Shown: piece by piece, positions 54,201-60,329 of the stretch | Layout of the letters: each line of letters opens with the position of its first letter | Position numbering within the stretch: position 1 is the first letter of the stretch | Source of the DNA: Amblyornis subalaris | Lineage: Eukaryota > Chordata > Aves > Passeriformes > Ptilonorhynchidae | DNA: 64,000 nucleotides | NCBI GenBank assembly: GCA_018881555.1 | Contig: JACAXG010000002.1 | Coordinates: 17,664,077-17,728,076 of the forward strand | Reading direction: 5' to 3' | Position numbers and translations under genes: made by a program | The notes under the pieces: generated by a model | The model's input: only the letters and a program-made list of their open reading frames with translations | Databases searched by the model: none | Told to the model about the DNA's origin: nothing

Positions 54201-55866
54201 ACAGCTTTTCCTGCTTCTGTCATCCCCTTGAAACTGATGTTAACATCACAGTGTCCCTGCTGGCCATACCATTCTGCACAGCATCTCAAGTAAGTCACAA
54301 TCATTTTCCCAAGAAGCAGCTTCTAAGAACTACGGAGGAAGTAAAGCATTATTCAAGAGAAAAAGCCATTTTCTCCCCCACTGCCTCCCACCCTTCGCCA
54401 GAACAAAAATAAAACAAAAATCTTGAGGTTTGGAAAAAGGTTACAGAAGTAACATTCTCGCTTTGATCCCCCGCGCCTCAAAAACAGCCCAGAGATTACA
54501 AAATGTCTTCAACAACAGTAACACCTCCCTCTTGCAACAGTCAGGACACAGAGGAGGCAGAGAAACCCTTGTCTTCAGCAGAGAGAGCTAACTCCTCAGC
54601 TGTACAACAGGTAGTAAGTACCTGGAGGGCTGAGACCAATCCTCCAAAGAGGTTCTCCAGACAGGGCACTGTCAGCAGGCACAGGCACATCTGTCAGCAA
54701 CCAAGACTGCAAACAGCTGTGATTTAGCACCAAAACAACATTTGTTCCNTCCTACTCCTTACTAGGAGGCACAGGAGTAAGATTTCATTGTTGAGTATTT
54801 CTTTTACTTATAAAACTAAGTTAAGCAGAACCTGGCAAGCCATTTAAAATGGCATCAAAACCACAACGTAACCACCAGATACCGAACGTAAAAATACGCA
54901 AGGAACGAAAGGGATTCTTCTCAGATGGCAAAGTACAAGTGTTCTTAAGAGGTCAGTAGGTTTCTGCGATGGGAACCAGCATCGAGCACCCCTGTTTTAC
55001 TCAGTGCTTACCACCCAGCCTTTAAACACAATTTCTACCGCCTTTTTAATCTCAAAACTGCAGTTAGAAATATGTTCCTGTGCAGCCTATATACCGAAAC
55101 GCCTTCTCCTTCTAAGAATAGAGAGATGCAAGAAAGACAAAGAGGAAAATTACTCTGGAAATGAAATTCTCAACTATTCAAATAAACTTTATAACACTGT
55201 TCAGGGACACAAAGCATCGCCCCGAAGGGTGGAACAGAAATGTAACNCTTCGGACATTTAACCGTGATTTGCAATGGCAAAAAAATTAAATCCCCATCTT
55301 CGCACTCGCTGTGACCTTATGGCACATAAAAGCACAGCCCGGTAACTTTTCCTCTTTGGCCTCAACTCAGTACCTTGTTCTTTCCCCACGACTAAAATTT
55401 AGGTCATCCGCCCTGAAANACTCCGGGAAGACAAGGAAAAACCCAAACCCCAAACAAAGCCCCAGACCCCGGCGCAGCGATGACTCTGCAGGAGCCGCGG
55501 CGCGGAGCCGAGCGCACTGGGGGGGCGGCGGCCCCTCGGACCCTCCCGCCGGCCCAGGTACCGCTAAATGGCTGACGGCGAGCAGACGGCGGGACCGTCG
55601 CCCCTCCCGGCGGCACCCCGAGGGCGCAGGGCAGGGCAGGACGGGCACCCCGGCCGGGGCGGCTCTGCGGCGGGCCCGGTCCGGCCCCGCTCTGCCGCGG
55701 CGCGGGCGGAGGAGCCGGCCGTGCCCGGGCCGGGCCGCTCACCGGCGTGCTGGTCCCGCGGCCACAGGTAGTAGGTGGCGGGGATGACGATGAGCCCCAC
55801 GAAGCTGGTGAGGAAGTAGAAGAACGTGTTGCCGCTGTCGTCGTACTGGAACTGCTGCCCCGCCAT
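197..55866 (-). CDS. SEC63: SEC63, ER translocon J-domain protein (19 exons, 3' end off window)
   Basis: SEC63 is an ER membrane protein that works with SEC61 and SEC62. Its lumenal J domain recruits BiP (HSPA5) to drive post-translational and some co-translational protein import. The exons join in phase into 673 codons that follow the vertebrate SEC63 family almost residue for residue. Seen in order: N-terminal membrane segment (about residues 15-35), second membrane segment (about 76-90), J domain (about 104-165, HPD at 132-134), third membrane segment (about 189-210), the cytosolic Sec63/Brl region, a lysine-rich stretch (about 510-550), an acidic serine/glutamate stretch (about 554-606), and the start of the final beta-sandwich with its Trp triplet. 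All introns are GT-AG. The acidic C-terminus that binds SEC62 is not in the window. The start is the ATG at 55864-55866 in a strong Kozak context (gcggccATGG). I see no inactivating change. In humans, loss of SEC63 causes polycystic liver disease. Confidence 0.97.
296..5170 (-). other. SEC63 intron 18
   Basis: A 4.9-kb intron. The short open frames inside it show no family resemblance and no conserved splice context. I recognise no mobile element or RNA gene in it. Confidence 0.85.
5171..5272 (-). CDS. SEC63: SEC63 exon 18 (residues 607-640)
   Basis: Reads [20 protein letters not shown], continues with [14 protein letters not shown], and re-enters the Fn3-like fold. A run of eight T lies across the Leu-Phe-Phe codons, where human has Leu-Tyr-Phe. 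The acceptor is tgacag and the donor gtcagt, phase 0. Confidence 0.96.
5273..6164 (-). other. SEC63 intron 17
   Basis: An 892-bp AT-rich intron. Nothing recognisable beyond its splice sites. Confidence 0.85.
6165..6323 (-). CDS. SEC63: SEC63 exon 17 (residues 554-606, acidic)
   Basis: Encodes a Glu/Asp/Ser-rich segment ([15 protein letters not shown], then [20 protein letters not shown]), a likely casein-kinase-2-type phosphorylation region by analogy with the family. The first residues differ from the human order. The acceptor is cattag and the donor gtaagc. Confidence 0.95.
6324..7192 (-). other. SEC63 intron 16
   Basis: An 869-bp intron holding a CR1 fragment at 6583-6720 and a short run of C at about 7126-7134. 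Confidence 0.85.
6583..6720 (+). mobile_element. CR1 LINE 3' end fragment
   Basis: Contains the standard avian CR1 tail in plus orientation: gttcaaggccag, then ggatggggccct, ctgatctagtg, tccctgcccatggcag, ggttggaac and ggtccctttcaaccc, ending in an attct-gactctgat tail that resembles the CR1 terminal repeat. Only the last roughly 140 bp remain, which is the 5'-truncated form typical of CR1. It is antisense to SEC63. Confidence 0.9.
7193..7351 (-). CDS. SEC63: SEC63 exon 16 (residues 501-553, lysine-rich)
   Basis: Encodes a strongly basic segment ([19 protein letters not shown], then PLKKKP and [10 protein letters not shown]). The acceptor is ctgcag. The donor gtagct is poor, but it is the only one that keeps phase with exon 17. 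Without splicing here the frame adds 18 codons and stops. Adenine runs in the Lys codons are at most five long. Confidence 0.93.
7577..7636 (-). CDS. SEC63: SEC63 exon 15 (residues 481-500)
   Basis: A 60-bp exon of 20 codons ([20 protein letters not shown]) at the start of the charged insert that interrupts the Fn3-like region. Both junctions are phase 0. Confidence 0.94.
7637..9257 (-). other. SEC63 intron 14
   Basis: A 1.6-kb AT-rich intron with no recognisable repeat or RNA gene. The neighbouring intron 15 (7352-7576) is only 225 bp. Confidence 0.85.
9258..9340 (-). CDS. SEC63: SEC63 exon 14 (residues 453-480)
   Basis: Reads [20 protein letters not shown] followed by TLTRQTMA, the first strand of the Fn3-like domain. 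The acceptor is ctag and the donor gtaagt. Confidence 0.96.
9341..11127 (-). other. SEC63 intron 13
   Basis: A 1.8-kb intron. A short TA-rich stretch lies at about 10024-10041. Nothing else is recognised. Confidence 0.85.
11128..11275 (-). CDS. SEC63: SEC63 exon 13 (residues 404-452)
   Basis: Encodes [20 protein letters not shown] and [20 protein letters not shown], the most strongly conserved cytosolic block of the family. The acceptor is ttgcag and the donor gtgagt. Confidence 0.97.
11276..13089 (-). other. SEC63 intron 12
   Basis: A 1.8-kb AT-rich intron. No repeat family or coding block is recognised. Confidence 0.85.
13090..13244 (-). CDS. SEC63: SEC63 exon 12 (residues 352-403)
   Basis: Encodes [20 protein letters not shown] and on to [17 protein letters not shown]. 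It is the part of the Sec63 domain next to its helix-hairpin-helix-like segment. The acceptor is ccccaag and the donor gtataa. Confidence 0.96.
13245..18820 (-). other. SEC63 intron 11
   Basis: A 5.6-kb intron with a CR1 fragment at 15761-15986 and a weak TA/CA-rich stretch at about 14540-14590. A block at about 14595-14760 is less AT-rich and may be an old repeat, but I could not assign it. Confidence 0.85.
15761..15986 (-). mobile_element. CR1 LINE 3' fragment
   Basis: The plus strand shows the reverse complement of the CR1 tail: ggaatcataaaatggtttgg, gatcat, ccaaccccttgccc, ccactagaccag, gccttgaatacttcc, gggcatccacagc, tctgttccaatgcctcacc and ctcacagcaaagaactccc. These are the ordered landmarks of an avian CR1 3' region. 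It is in the same orientation as SEC63 and lacks the coding region. Confidence 0.93.
18821..18913 (-). CDS. SEC63: SEC63 exon 11 (residues 321-351)
   Basis: Encodes [20 protein letters not shown] and the following helix ending MARSRE. The frame stays open upstream to another AG at about 18955. The acceptor chosen is cttgcag just above 18913, because only that one keeps phase and family homology. The donor is gtaaga. Confidence 0.95.
18914..20084 (-). other. SEC63 intron 10
   Basis: A 1.2-kb AT-rich intron. Nothing recognised. Confidence 0.85.
20085..20217 (-). CDS. SEC63: SEC63 exon 10 (residues 277-320)
   Basis: Reads [20 protein letters not shown] and then the helical Sec63 region through VLEE. 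The acceptor is ttttag and the donor gtaatg. One base is carried forward and gives Asp with exon 11. Confidence 0.96.
20218..22806 (-). other. SEC63 intron 9
   Basis: A 2.6-kb intron. About 0.9 kb of it (21100-22010) looks like a very old LINE. The rest is unassigned. Confidence 0.85.
21100..22010 (+). mobile_element. Old CR1/L2-like LINE remnant
   Basis: Degenerate plus-strand sequence that follows the landmark order of the CR1 ORF2 C-terminus and 3' UTR: aatgcaaagtcatgcac, then cactgttaagacttaacag with gaatactgtggacaattc (the conserved 'received as one reading' segment before the stop), then ggaaatgagcctttt and gttctggaacagcttctcag. Many indels and stops separate these blocks. Boundaries are approximate and the family name is uncertain. 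Confidence 0.5.
22807..22901 (-). CDS. SEC63: SEC63 exon 9 (residues 245-276)
   Basis: Reads [14 protein letters not shown] and continues with [11 protein letters not shown], part of the cytosolic helical Sec63 domain. A Cys follows FDPQ where human has Tyr. The acceptor is tttgcag and the donor gtcagt. Confidence 0.95.
22902..25376 (-). other. SEC63 intron 8
   Basis: A 2.5-kb intron with a somewhat higher GC content in the middle. Two overlapping plus-strand open frames at about 22900-23190 have no recognisable homology. Nothing else is assigned. Confidence 0.85.
25377..25485 (-). CDS. SEC63: SEC63 exon 8 (residues 209-244)
   Basis: Encodes the end of membrane segment 3 and the start of the cytosolic Sec63 region ([20 protein letters not shown]). 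The acceptor is tttcag and the donor gtaagt. Confidence 0.96.
25486..27974 (-). other. SEC63 intron 7
   Basis: A 2.5-kb AT-rich intron. Nothing recognised. Confidence 0.85.
27975..28025 (-). CDS. SEC63: SEC63 exon 7 (residues 192-208)
   Basis: A 51-bp exon of 17 codons ([17 protein letters not shown]) that forms most of the third membrane segment. The acceptor is ctatag and the donor gtaagt. Both junctions are phase 0, so skipping it would keep the frame but remove the membrane anchor. Confidence 0.95.
28026..28745 (-). other. SEC63 intron 6
   Basis: A 720-bp AT-rich intron. Nothing recognised. Confidence 0.85.
28746..28804 (-). CDS. SEC63: SEC63 exon 6 (residues 172-191)
   Basis: A 59-bp exon reading [20 protein letters not shown], the lumenal approach to the third membrane segment. 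The acceptor is ctgcag and the donor gtgagt, phase 0. Confidence 0.95.
28805..32185 (-). other. SEC63 intron 5
   Basis: A 3.4-kb intron. A minus-strand open frame of 88 codons at 30615-30881 looks fairly protein-like in composition, but I do not recognise it and it lacks flanking splice signals in phase with SEC63. Confidence 0.8.
32186..32247 (-). CDS. SEC63: SEC63 exon 5 (residues 151-171)
   Basis: A 62-bp exon encoding the end of the J domain ([20 protein letters not shown]). The acceptor is ttactag and the donor gtaaca. The phase matches exons 4 and 6. Confidence 0.95.
32248..34570 (-). other. SEC63 intron 4
   Basis: A 2.3-kb intron. Nothing recognised. Confidence 0.85.
34571..34683 (-). 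CDS. SEC63: SEC63 exon 4 (residues 114-150, J domain core)
   Basis: Encodes J-domain helices II and III with the HPD motif (residues 132-134, within [11 protein letters not shown]) that stimulates the BiP ATPase. The [16 protein letters not shown] stretch is typical of SEC63. The donor is gtaagt, with two bases carried into exon 5. Confidence 0.97.
34684..38359 (-). other. SEC63 intron 3
   Basis: A 3.7-kb intron. It contains a short TA-rich tract at about 36942-36958 and a (TTTTG)n tract at about 38024-38043. No other element is recognised. Confidence 0.85.
38024..38043. repeat. (TTTTG)n simple repeat
   Basis: About four tandem TTTTG units in intron 3. Confidence 0.85.
38360..38474 (-). CDS. 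SEC63: SEC63 exon 3 (residues 75-113)
   Basis: Encodes the second membrane segment ([15 protein letters not shown]) and the start of the lumenal J domain ([12 protein letters not shown]). The acceptor is caacag and the donor is a consensus gtaagt in phase 0. Confidence 0.96.
38475..39313 (-). other. SEC63 intron 2
   Basis: An 839-bp AT-rich intron. Nothing recognised. Confidence 0.85.
39314..39413 (-). CDS. SEC63: SEC63 exon 2 (residues 42-74)
   Basis: Encodes the basic cytosolic loop between membrane segments 1 and 2, including [16 protein letters not shown]. The acceptor is tttatag. The donor gtacgt leaves two bases, which exon 3 completes as Lys. The frame through this exon is open and matches the family. 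Confidence 0.96.
40623..40749 (-). mobile_element. CR1 LINE 3' end fragment
   Basis: The plus strand reads tcatggaatcacaggacgg, cttggattggaag, ccaactaccctgccatgag, caccactagaccaa-like ccactagaccaagttgctc, agagccccatccggcctgg and ccttgaac. This is the reverse complement of the CR1 terminus. Only about 127 bp remain. Confidence 0.9.
41801..41824. repeat. (AAAAC)n simple repeat
   Basis: Nearly five tandem AAAAC units in intron 1. Confidence 0.92.
43190..43232. repeat. 43-nt homopurine mirror-repeat tract
   Basis: An uninterrupted A/G run on the plus strand, with no pyrimidine from 43190 to 43232. It contains two copies of gaaaaaaag arranged as a mirror repeat around agaggg. Purine-rich sequence continues with few breaks to about 43328. 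Such tracts can form triplex (H-DNA), but that is inference. Confidence 0.8.
45181..45207. repeat. TA/CA microsatellite
   Basis: tatatatatacacacacaca followed by tacatatg. A short compound dinucleotide repeat in intron 1. Confidence 0.85.
46850..47720 (+). mobile_element. Old CR1/L3-like LINE remnant
   Basis: Degenerate plus-strand sequence with landmarks of a CR1-superfamily ORF2 C-terminus and tail: atagttctagtccccacctc, aaagacgggcaaccagaaaa, gggccaccaaacatataa, cttccagctgggagagagg, aggctgtaaaatacctaagc. An earlier part (aggcttttgaaaggttcctc) fits the RT-domain end. Stops and indels are frequent, and the family assignment is tentative. Confidence 0.5.
47414..47453. repeat. 40-nt near-perfect palindrome
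   Basis: Two 18-nt arms (47414-47431 and 47436-47453) pair with one mismatch (47426 with 47441) around a 4-nt loop, ttga. The outer 12 pairs are perfect (cttgaggtatgt with acatacctcaag). Pairing does not extend beyond a possible g-t wobble. It sits inside the old LINE remnant. Confidence 0.9.
48448..48577. repeat. A/C-rich low-complexity tract
   Basis: About 130 nt that are almost entirely A and C on the plus strand. G and T are rare, and the tract begins with a run of about 13 A. The SEC63 pre-mRNA would be U/G-rich here. It may be an expanded poly-A tail of an old retroelement, but no body is recognisable next to it. Confidence 0.8.
54047..54304 (-). other. Unassigned protein-like ORF in intron 1 (85 codons)
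   Basis: An open frame on the SEC63 strand from ATG at 54304 to TGA at 54047. It starts [16 protein letters not shown] and ends [11 protein letters not shown]. Residue composition is protein-like, with balanced charge, several aromatic residues and no low complexity. The open frame extends six codons upstream of the ATG to an in-frame TAG, which lies within an acceptor-like stretch (pyrimidine-rich, ending ttcttag). I do not recognise the protein. It could be a chance ORF, an alternative terminal exon or a relic of a retrocopy or transposon. Confidence 0.2.
55743..55866 (-). CDS. SEC63: SEC63 exon 1 (residues 1-41)
   Basis: Begins [18 protein letters not shown] and contains the first membrane segment (about residues 15-35) followed by YYLWPRDQ, the hallmark N-terminus of vertebrate SEC63. 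The donor is gtgagc, leaving one base of codon 42. It lies inside a CpG island. The 5' UTR continues to higher coordinates, but its start cannot be fixed from sequence alone. Confidence 0.97.
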
Positions 55867-56056
55867 GGCCGCGCCGGCCGCCCGTCCCCGCCGCCGCCGC
55901 CGCTGCTGCCGCCGGCGGCCCCCCGGTGTCGCCGCCCCCGGGGCCGATCCAGCCGCTCCGGGATCCCGCGAGATCCCAGGCCGTGCAAGGAGACGTGTCA
56001 CTACGCAGCCACCATAGCTCGTGTGGCGTCACTAACGTGCCCCCCGCCCCGCCGCC

Positions 56057-56064
56057 GATTGGCT
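56057..56064 (-). promoter_or_regulatory. CCAAT box (NF-Y type)
   Basis: AGCCAATC on the minus strand, about 190 bp upstream of the SEC63 ATG, directly followed by GC boxes. NF-Y binding is inferred from the motif. Confidence 0.55.
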
Positions 56065-56210
56065 CGGCCCAAAGCCCTGCCCCCCACGGAATCGCCAAAT
56101 GCCGGCATCTCGGAATCGAAAAATCCCAGCGTGGATCAGGCTGAGAGGAAATGCCGTCGGCTGTCTGGTCCAACTTCCCTGCTAAAGCAGGATTGTCCCG
56201 GAGCACGTGG

Positions 56211-57015
56211 CACAGAATCACAGATTCGATAAGGTTGGAAGAGATTTCTGGGTCTCGTCCAATCCTCCTGCCAAGTCTGGGTCACCTCGAGCAGGTGACA
56301 CAGGAACATATCCAGGTGGGTTTGGAATGTCTCCAGAGAGGGAGAATCCACGACCCGCTCGGGCCGCGTGTCCTAGTGCTCTGCCACCTTCAACGTAAAG
56401 AAATTGTTCCTCATGTTGAGGTGGAACTTCCTGTGTTTTAGTTTATGGCCATCCTCACTCTGTCACTGGGCACCACCGAAGAGTCTGGCACCGTCCTCTT
56501 GACACCTGCCTTTGAGGTACTTGTATGCATTGATGAGATCCCCTCTTGGTCTTCTCCAGACTAAATAGGCCGAGATCCCTCAGTCTCTCCTCATGCAGAG
56601 ATGCTCCAGACCCCTCATCGTCTTTGTGGCCTCTGCTGGACCTTCTTCAGTGGCTCTTTGTCTCTTTGGTACTCAGGAGCCCAAAACTGGACACAACACT
56701 CCAGATGTGGCCTCACTAGGGATGAGTAGAGGGGCAGGATCACCTCCCTTGACCTGCTGGCTACACTCTTCCTGATGCGTCCCAGGATACTATTGGCCTC
56801 TCTGGCCACAAGGGCATTGCCAGCTCACAGTCAACTTGTCATCCACCAAGAGTCCCAGGTCTTACTCCGCAGAGCTGCTCTGCAGCAGGTCAGGCCCCAG
56901 CCTGTACTGGCACTTGAGGCTATTCCTCCCCAGGTGTAGTATCCTCCACTTGTCCTTGTTGAACCTCATTAGGTTTCTGTCTGCCTAATTCTCCAACCTA
57001 TCAAGGTCCATTCAG
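56211..57015 (-). mobile_element. CR1 LINE, 3' part with ORF2 C-terminus
   Basis: About 0.8 kb of CR1 on the minus strand, starting at its 3' tail (cacagaatcacagattcgat on plus). It proceeds through the 3' UTR into the end of ORF2. An open stretch at 56615-56809 encodes the conserved block with [18 protein letters not shown] and CVQFWAP, typical of the C-terminus of CR1 reverse transcriptase. Upstream of it the frame is broken. The element is 5'-truncated. Its tail lies about 350 bp upstream of the SEC63 start codon. Confidence 0.93.
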
Positions 57016-57019
57016 CAGG

Positions 57020-57190
57020 ACAGGATTGCATCCGTATGGTTCTTGAAAATCTCCAGTGAGGGAGACTCCACAACCTCTCTGGCCAACCTGTTCCAGTGCT
57101 CAGTCACCTGCACATAAAGAAGTTCTGACTCATGTTCATGTGGAACTTCCTGTGCATCAGTTTCTGCCTGTTGCCTCTTGTTCTATTCTC
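57020..57190 (-). mobile_element. Second CR1 3' fragment, same subfamily
   Basis: Repeats the 3' UTR landmarks already seen in the adjacent copy (gttcttgaaaatctcc, gggagactccacaacctc, ctgttccagtgctcagtcac, catgttcatgtggaacttcc, tgcctgttgcctcttgttct) in the same orientation. It lacks the extreme 3' tail. Most simply, the 56211-57015 copy inserted into or beside an older copy. Confidence 0.85.
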
Positions 57191-59866
57191 ACTTAGAAGA
57201 GCCTGGGAACAGGAAAGTATTTCAGACATAATAGAGTTCTCAGAATTTGAAGGGTGGACCCTCACCGGACGTGTGAGAGCAAACATTTTAAATGTGCCTA
57301 ATTCTGAATTTAGTTGCAGGAATGATCATATTCTACAAGGGGCTGTGACCCTAAAGGTGTAAAATCAAAAGGCAGGTACTGTGATGATCCTATTCACACC
57401 ATTAATGNCAAGTTACTTCTTTGAGGTAGACAAGATTGCTGATCATGCCCATTCATGGGAATTTGTCCATCTCTACAGCTTCATGATCCAGTGTACAGCC
57501 AGTCATAACTGTGTTCCTATAAAAATCTCACAGCTTCAGTGCTTGTAAATTCAGGCNGTGGGAAAATGTGACACAGAAGTGGTGATGGCATTATGCGCAA
57601 GGGGAGCATTAGGCATACCTTAGAAAGAAGTTCTGTCCCAACATTAACAAAGACTGATATGGGAAGTGGAGAGAAAGGTAGGACAATGCCACAACCAATG
57701 AGTGGCACCAGATGTCCTGGTGCCATGATATGGTAATCCATGAATGGAAGAAATCTCTAGTTTTTCTGGGAAAAGATTTTGTGTTAATTAATTTTTTTTT
57801 NAAATAAAAGATTCTATTTTTTGTCATTGATAGTCTCTGTAATTGCTTCCAGTTAGATCCTTGTAGGGTTCATAGGCAAAGTTTAAGATATTTCCTTCTA
57901 TGTCTTTTGCTATATGCCCTGAATATTGTACATCCTCTGCAGTGATGGCAACTCTTGNAGTAGATGTTTTGGAAGATCCTTGAATGCTTTAAAACTCATC
58001 CCTCTCTGTGTTTCTAATCCTTAAATGTTTTGCAGTGAGGCCGTGAAAAGCTACTGTGCACAGTAAAGAAGACATGACAAGTGAAAACCTACACATGTTG
58101 TCAGCCCAGTTTTGTAAGCAGAGGAAATGCTTCCTCCAGCTGTGTTCTTTTGCTGAGTTTGTTACTTTGGTCAGATAAAGGGACAGAGCTTTCATAGACA
58201 ATTATGTTCCTGCAGGTTTTGTGAAAGCAGTCTATTAGATGAGGAAGGCTGTGAGTGCCCCAGCTTGAAGGACCAGCAGTGGGTGAGCCAAGATCTTACT
58301 AGCCAGTAAAATCCACACAGGGGGCACCGTGAGTAAGTGCCCTATGGAAAATCTCTGGTTGATGCATTCAGCAGATTACAGGAGCCGGATCAGGAGGAAA
58401 GCAGGCATCGCTCATGTTGCAGATCATCAGATAGTTTCTTAATGCCATTGTTTCAGAAGCCAGTTACATATTTTCTATATGCTGTTGACATCGCCTCTTT
58501 GCTCTGTTGGCGTGTGAGGGGATTGGTTGCGAGAGCCATTAACTGACCTAGTGAGGGAATCCTAAGGGTCTGTTTTCAGCCTTATCCTGTCTCTGCTTTC
58601 TCCCTGCCAGCCTGTTCCAGCTGTTAGCCAGGAGCCACTGGAAAGGAGGGCCTAAGAAAAATGATTTGTACCGTCAGCTCCGGTACNCAGGTGTCCCCAG
58701 TCAGAGGGGGACACCCACCCATAATTGAATAGTAGTGAGCAGAGACCATTCTAGCCTGAACTCCAGTTGTTTCTTTGAGTGCCATTCCTTATGTACTCAA
58801 TTTCCCTGTAAGAAGTGATGGTGATCCCTTGCTTCCCAGGGAAAAGTAAGAAGCAGTGTTGCTTTTTCCGCTCATAGCCTGTCTGGAAGGTCACCCAGGT
58901 AAAAACAACCCCAGCTCCTTGGATTTGAGGAGCAATGTGGTCCGCTGGAGGTGAAGATAACATTATGGGGTATCTTGATTAGATAACTATTTGCAACCCA
59001 GAGAAATCTGATCTTCCCAAAATGCTCTCAAAATAATTTAAGGACTTGGTATGTCGACTCACAAAAGTGCCCTTTTTTGCAGCACAGCTCTGTCATGCTA
59101 CTAGCAGTCATCGTGAGCCCTTCCGTGTGAGCAGGGTCTTCACAGGTGGGTTCTGCAGTCATGGGGGCTGCCCCCAGCATCTCACAGCACACTTCTGCCA
59201 TCTAGCTGGCTTCCATTCAGCACCCTACAGGTTCAAATTACTCAGTGTTACACACATAGTCATTTGCACAGTGGTTTCACAGTCACCAGCAGCTCTCCTG
59301 TGCATCCTCTGCTGGTGTTTCTGATCCCATGGGAGATTGTCAGCTGCTGACTGCCTCTACCACACCTTCAGGCTTTTATCAGGCTTAGTTGCAAAAATGC
59401 AGCTGACAGAGTTCAGTCCTACCTTAAGCCCTAACCATACAAGCCAGGGACCCAAGTTACTGGCAGAAGAAAGTGCTCTTTGACAAGATCCCAAAACCTC
59501 TGTGGAAGAAAAGCAGTGACAAACCTGGTATGGTGCCAAAGATAACAATCAGACTGGTTTAGTGGGCAGGAATGGTGAAACTTAGAACAATTCAGCTGTG
59601 ACAGACATGTACTTTCCAAACAGAATGGAAGATTTTATGACTGTAAAATGGAAATTACAAGCTAGCAGATATGCGTACATCTGTGGGAATTTGTGTCCCA
59701 CATGTCATGACCTTCCTAATGTTCTTTGAGGTGGTGGACTGCCTTCCTGAAGCTGACAGTCTGGTAATGACTGGCCGGCAGATCGTGCTGTGCAAATTAT
59801 GCGTAGCAGCCACCATAACAGCGTTCCACTCTGGGCTTAGACGGAATCTGTAAGTGGAGAACAGAC
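57191..59866. other. Intergenic sequence, nothing recognised
   Basis: About 2.7 kb between the CR1 pair and the retroviral LTR. Open frames are short and without recognisable homology. By synteny with other vertebrates OSTM1 might be expected further right, but no OSTM1-like exon is visible here. Confidence 0.7.
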
Positions 59867-60288
59867 TGTTGTATGAAGTCCTTTTTATTAATAGTGCTAC
59901 AGTTTGAACTAGTCACCTCCNAAGATGGACCCCAAACAAAGAAATCCCTTGGTAATTATTGCTTTACAATCTAAGTTCACCCACCCCTCATGCAACAGCT
60001 TGGACCAATGGAAATATTGGAGTCTGAGGTCTTCTTGCTTTTTATTGATTTTCTTGCTGTTTTGTTACTAAGCAGTTCTAAGGGGTCATCATCTTACACA
60101 ATACACAGTGGTTCTGTATCCTGCTTCCCATTCTCTCAGGTTGCTTTCTTCTGGTTCTGTAGTTAGCTATTTGGCATGCTGTAGTATGGATGTTACAGTA
60201 CATATACCACAATCTACAGGCTTTGCATACTCTAGCCATTAATGTTTAAGCTGCTAGTGCTAAGTTGAAACTAACATTTTCTACAACA
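59867..60288 (-). repeat. 3' LTR of the endogenous retrovirus (422 bp)
   Basis: Bounded by a perfect 7-bp inverted repeat, TGTTGTA at one end and TACAACA at the other, with the canonical TG...CA ends. It is directly preceded by a polypurine tract. A polyadenylation signal AATAAA lies at 60041-60046 on the minus strand, leaving about 175 bp for R and U5. The left boundary rests on the inverted repeat alone, because the other LTR is not available for comparison. Confidence 0.75.
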
Positions 60289-60304
60289 GCCCTCCCTTTG
60301 TTTT
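60289..60304 (-). promoter_or_regulatory. Polypurine tract of the retrovirus
   Basis: The minus strand reads AAACAAAGGGAGGGC immediately before the TGTTG of the LTR. This is the expected position and composition of a plus-strand primer site. Confidence 0.8.
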
Positions 60305-60329
60305 TATTAACATTCCTGTTATGTGGGAA

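Larger units (their letters stand above)
39414..55742 (-). other. SEC63 intron 1 (16.3 kb)
   Basis: The longest intron. It contains a CR1 fragment (40623-40749), a pentanucleotide repeat (41801), a homopurine tract (43190), a TA/CA microsatellite (45181), an old LINE remnant with an embedded palindrome (46850-47720), an A/C-rich tract (48448) and an unexplained minus-strand ORF (54047-54304). The remainder is AT-rich and unassigned. The last 250 bp near exon 1 are GC-rich and part of the CpG island. Confidence 0.85.
55480..56110 (-). promoter_or_regulatory. SEC63 CpG-island promoter
   Basis: GC-rich, CpG-dense sequence in an otherwise AT-rich window. It covers exon 1, the start of intron 1 and about 250 bp upstream of the ATG. 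On the minus strand, upstream of the ATG, there is a CCAAT box (AGCCAATC, 56057-56064), a GC-box cluster (56041-56053), a CRE/ATF-like TGACGCCA (56024-56031) and a TCTCGCG element at about 55970. There is no TATA box. This is the usual layout of a housekeeping promoter. The transcription start cannot be fixed. Confidence 0.75.

Noticed and set aside
55311..56441. Long overlapping open frames of 100-190 codons on both strands around exon 1
   Set aside because: They come from GC-rich CpG-island sequence in which stop codons are scarce. They are rich in Arg, Pro, Gly and Ala, overlap in several frames, and only the exon 1 part has homology.
59225..59250. A ggttcaaatt stretch like a tRNA T-arm
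   Set aside because: No acceptor, D or anticodon stems can be formed around it.
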